Source: Bacteriovoracaceae bacterium
GTDB taxonomy: Bacteria > Bdellovibrionota > UBA1018
DNA length: 13,558 nt
NCBI GenBank assembly: GCA_947500275.1
Contig: CANMSW010000030.1
Span: 1-13,558 of the forward strand
Direction: 5' to 3'
Under the pieces are notes generated by a model. That model was not told the DNA's origin and did not search any database. It saw only the letters and a program-made list of their open reading frames with translations. Below are positions 13,126-13,558 of the stretch, one piece after another. The number at the start of each line of letters is the position of its first letter. Within the stretch, counting starts at the first letter, position 1. The position numbers were made by a program, and so were the translations under genes.

Positions 13126-13149
13126 GTTCGCGGCTACCCGCAAAACAAG
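13126..13149 (+). repeat. 24-base direct repeat, right copy
   Basis: This copy reads GTTCGCGGCTACCCGC followed by AAAACAAG. It differs from the left copy at 12339-12362 only at positions 7 and 13. It lies 48 bases upstream of the beta-barrel start and about 90 bases upstream of the next secreted-protein gene, so it could also be a regulatory site for either. Confidence 0.75.
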
Positions 13150-13238
13150 CCATTGAGGGTCAATTTTTTGCTTTGATGATAGGGCGCATCGCGTTCTGCG
13201 TTCGCGAGATCAATTTTAAATTATTGGGGATGAATAAG

Positions 13239-13558
13239 ATGACAATGACAAAGATTACGTGCGCAATTGCTTTGCTTCTAGGTTCCTCAGCGGCGCTGGC
13301 CTCGGAGACCGTGACGGTATCGACCGATTTCGCGGCGAATACGTGCTTCTACGAGCCCGGCGCGGCCGAATGCAGCGCCGAAGCGAGCGATTTCCAGAAC
13401 ATCAAAATCGTGCTGAACGAGAAGGATGGCGAGACGCTGGGCAGCTGGACCACGACCTTTCAGGAAGAAAACGAAACTTTCGTCGCGACAATTGAAGTCG
13501 AAAAAACCAGTAAACCAACGCAATATTATTTCACGCTCTCCTTGAGAACCTTGGGTGA
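13239..13558 (+). CDS. Small secreted protein of unknown function, N-terminal part (truncated by window edge)
   Basis: The frame is open from 13230 to the window end (about 106 residues from the start chosen here). I choose the ATG at 13239, which has GGGGA about 7 bases upstream; ATGs at 13230 and 13245 are also in frame. The first residues form a clean signal peptide (MTMTKITCAIALLLGSSAALA, cleaved before SETVTV). The mature region begins as short beta-strand-like segments (ETVTVSTDF) with two cysteines (in NTCFYEPGAAEC) close enough for a disulfide, followed by a Glu/Thr-rich region. No family is recognised. It is a hypothetical periplasmic or exported protein, and the C-terminus lies outside the window. 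Much of the coding part looks GC-rich compared with its AT-rich upstream region. Confidence 0.7.
   Translation, partial: MTMTKITCAIALLLGSSAALASETVTVSTDFAANTCFYEPGAAECSAEASDFQNIKIVLNEKDGETLGSWTTTFQEENETFVATIEVEKTSKPTQYYFTLSLRTLG

Noticed and set aside
12339..13149. CRISPR or integron attC array reading of the 24-base repeats
   Set aside because: There are only two copies, 787 bases apart with a gene between, and no attC core (GTTRRRY) or regularly spaced repeats are visible.

Overview
The window comes from a Gram-negative bacterial chromosome with moderate GC content. Several products are lipoproteins, periplasmic proteins or outer-membrane proteins, and the 2-oxoglutarate dehydrogenase has the classic sucA-sucB form. 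The mix of genes would fit a deltaproteobacterial or Bdellovibrionota-like lineage: a PafA-like periplasmic phosphatase, a predicted Na+/H+ antiporter of the ion-transporter superfamily, many predicted lipoproteins, and a non-canonical metalloprotease. That placement is inference from family distribution and cannot be proven from this sequence.

Layout from left to right. Positions 1-597 (minus) hold the N-terminal part of a PLP-dependent threonine/serine dehydratase-like enzyme that runs off the left edge. Divergent from it is a two-gene plus-strand unit: a secreted SIMPL-domain protein (663-1376) and an epoxide hydrolase-like alpha/beta hydrolase (1388-2251). An AT-rich 217-base gap follows, with a perfect palindrome and a leader hairpin. 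Next is a large lipoprotein (2469-3908) with calcium-loop-like repeats and an HELGH zinc-protease motif. A strong bidirectional terminator (about 3930-3967) separates it from the convergent sucA-sucB operon (minus, 3989-8067). Upstream of sucA on the same strand is a PafA-like alkaline phosphatase (8199-9896). Divergent from that is a predicted Na+/H+ antiporter (9984-11288). An OmpA/Pal-like lipoprotein (11429-12073) follows, and then a tRNA-Thr(CGU) gene (12156-12231) with its own promoter.

The right end, beyond the tRNA, looks more accessory. It holds a non-coding stretch with an 11-base tandem repeat and a minus-strand predicted outer-membrane beta-barrel protein (12506-13078) with a good terminator. 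A nearly identical 24-base direct repeat brackets that gene. Last is the start of a small secreted protein cut by the window end.

sucA and sucB encode the E1 and E2 components of one TCA-cycle complex, while the E3 gene (lpd) is not here. The envelope genes are individually transcribed or in short units and do not form an evident pathway. I see no CRISPR array, prophage, transposase or obvious defence system. The most interesting items are the calcium-loop/HELGH lipoprotein with its possible regulated leader, and the repeat-bracketed beta-barrel gene beside a tRNA.
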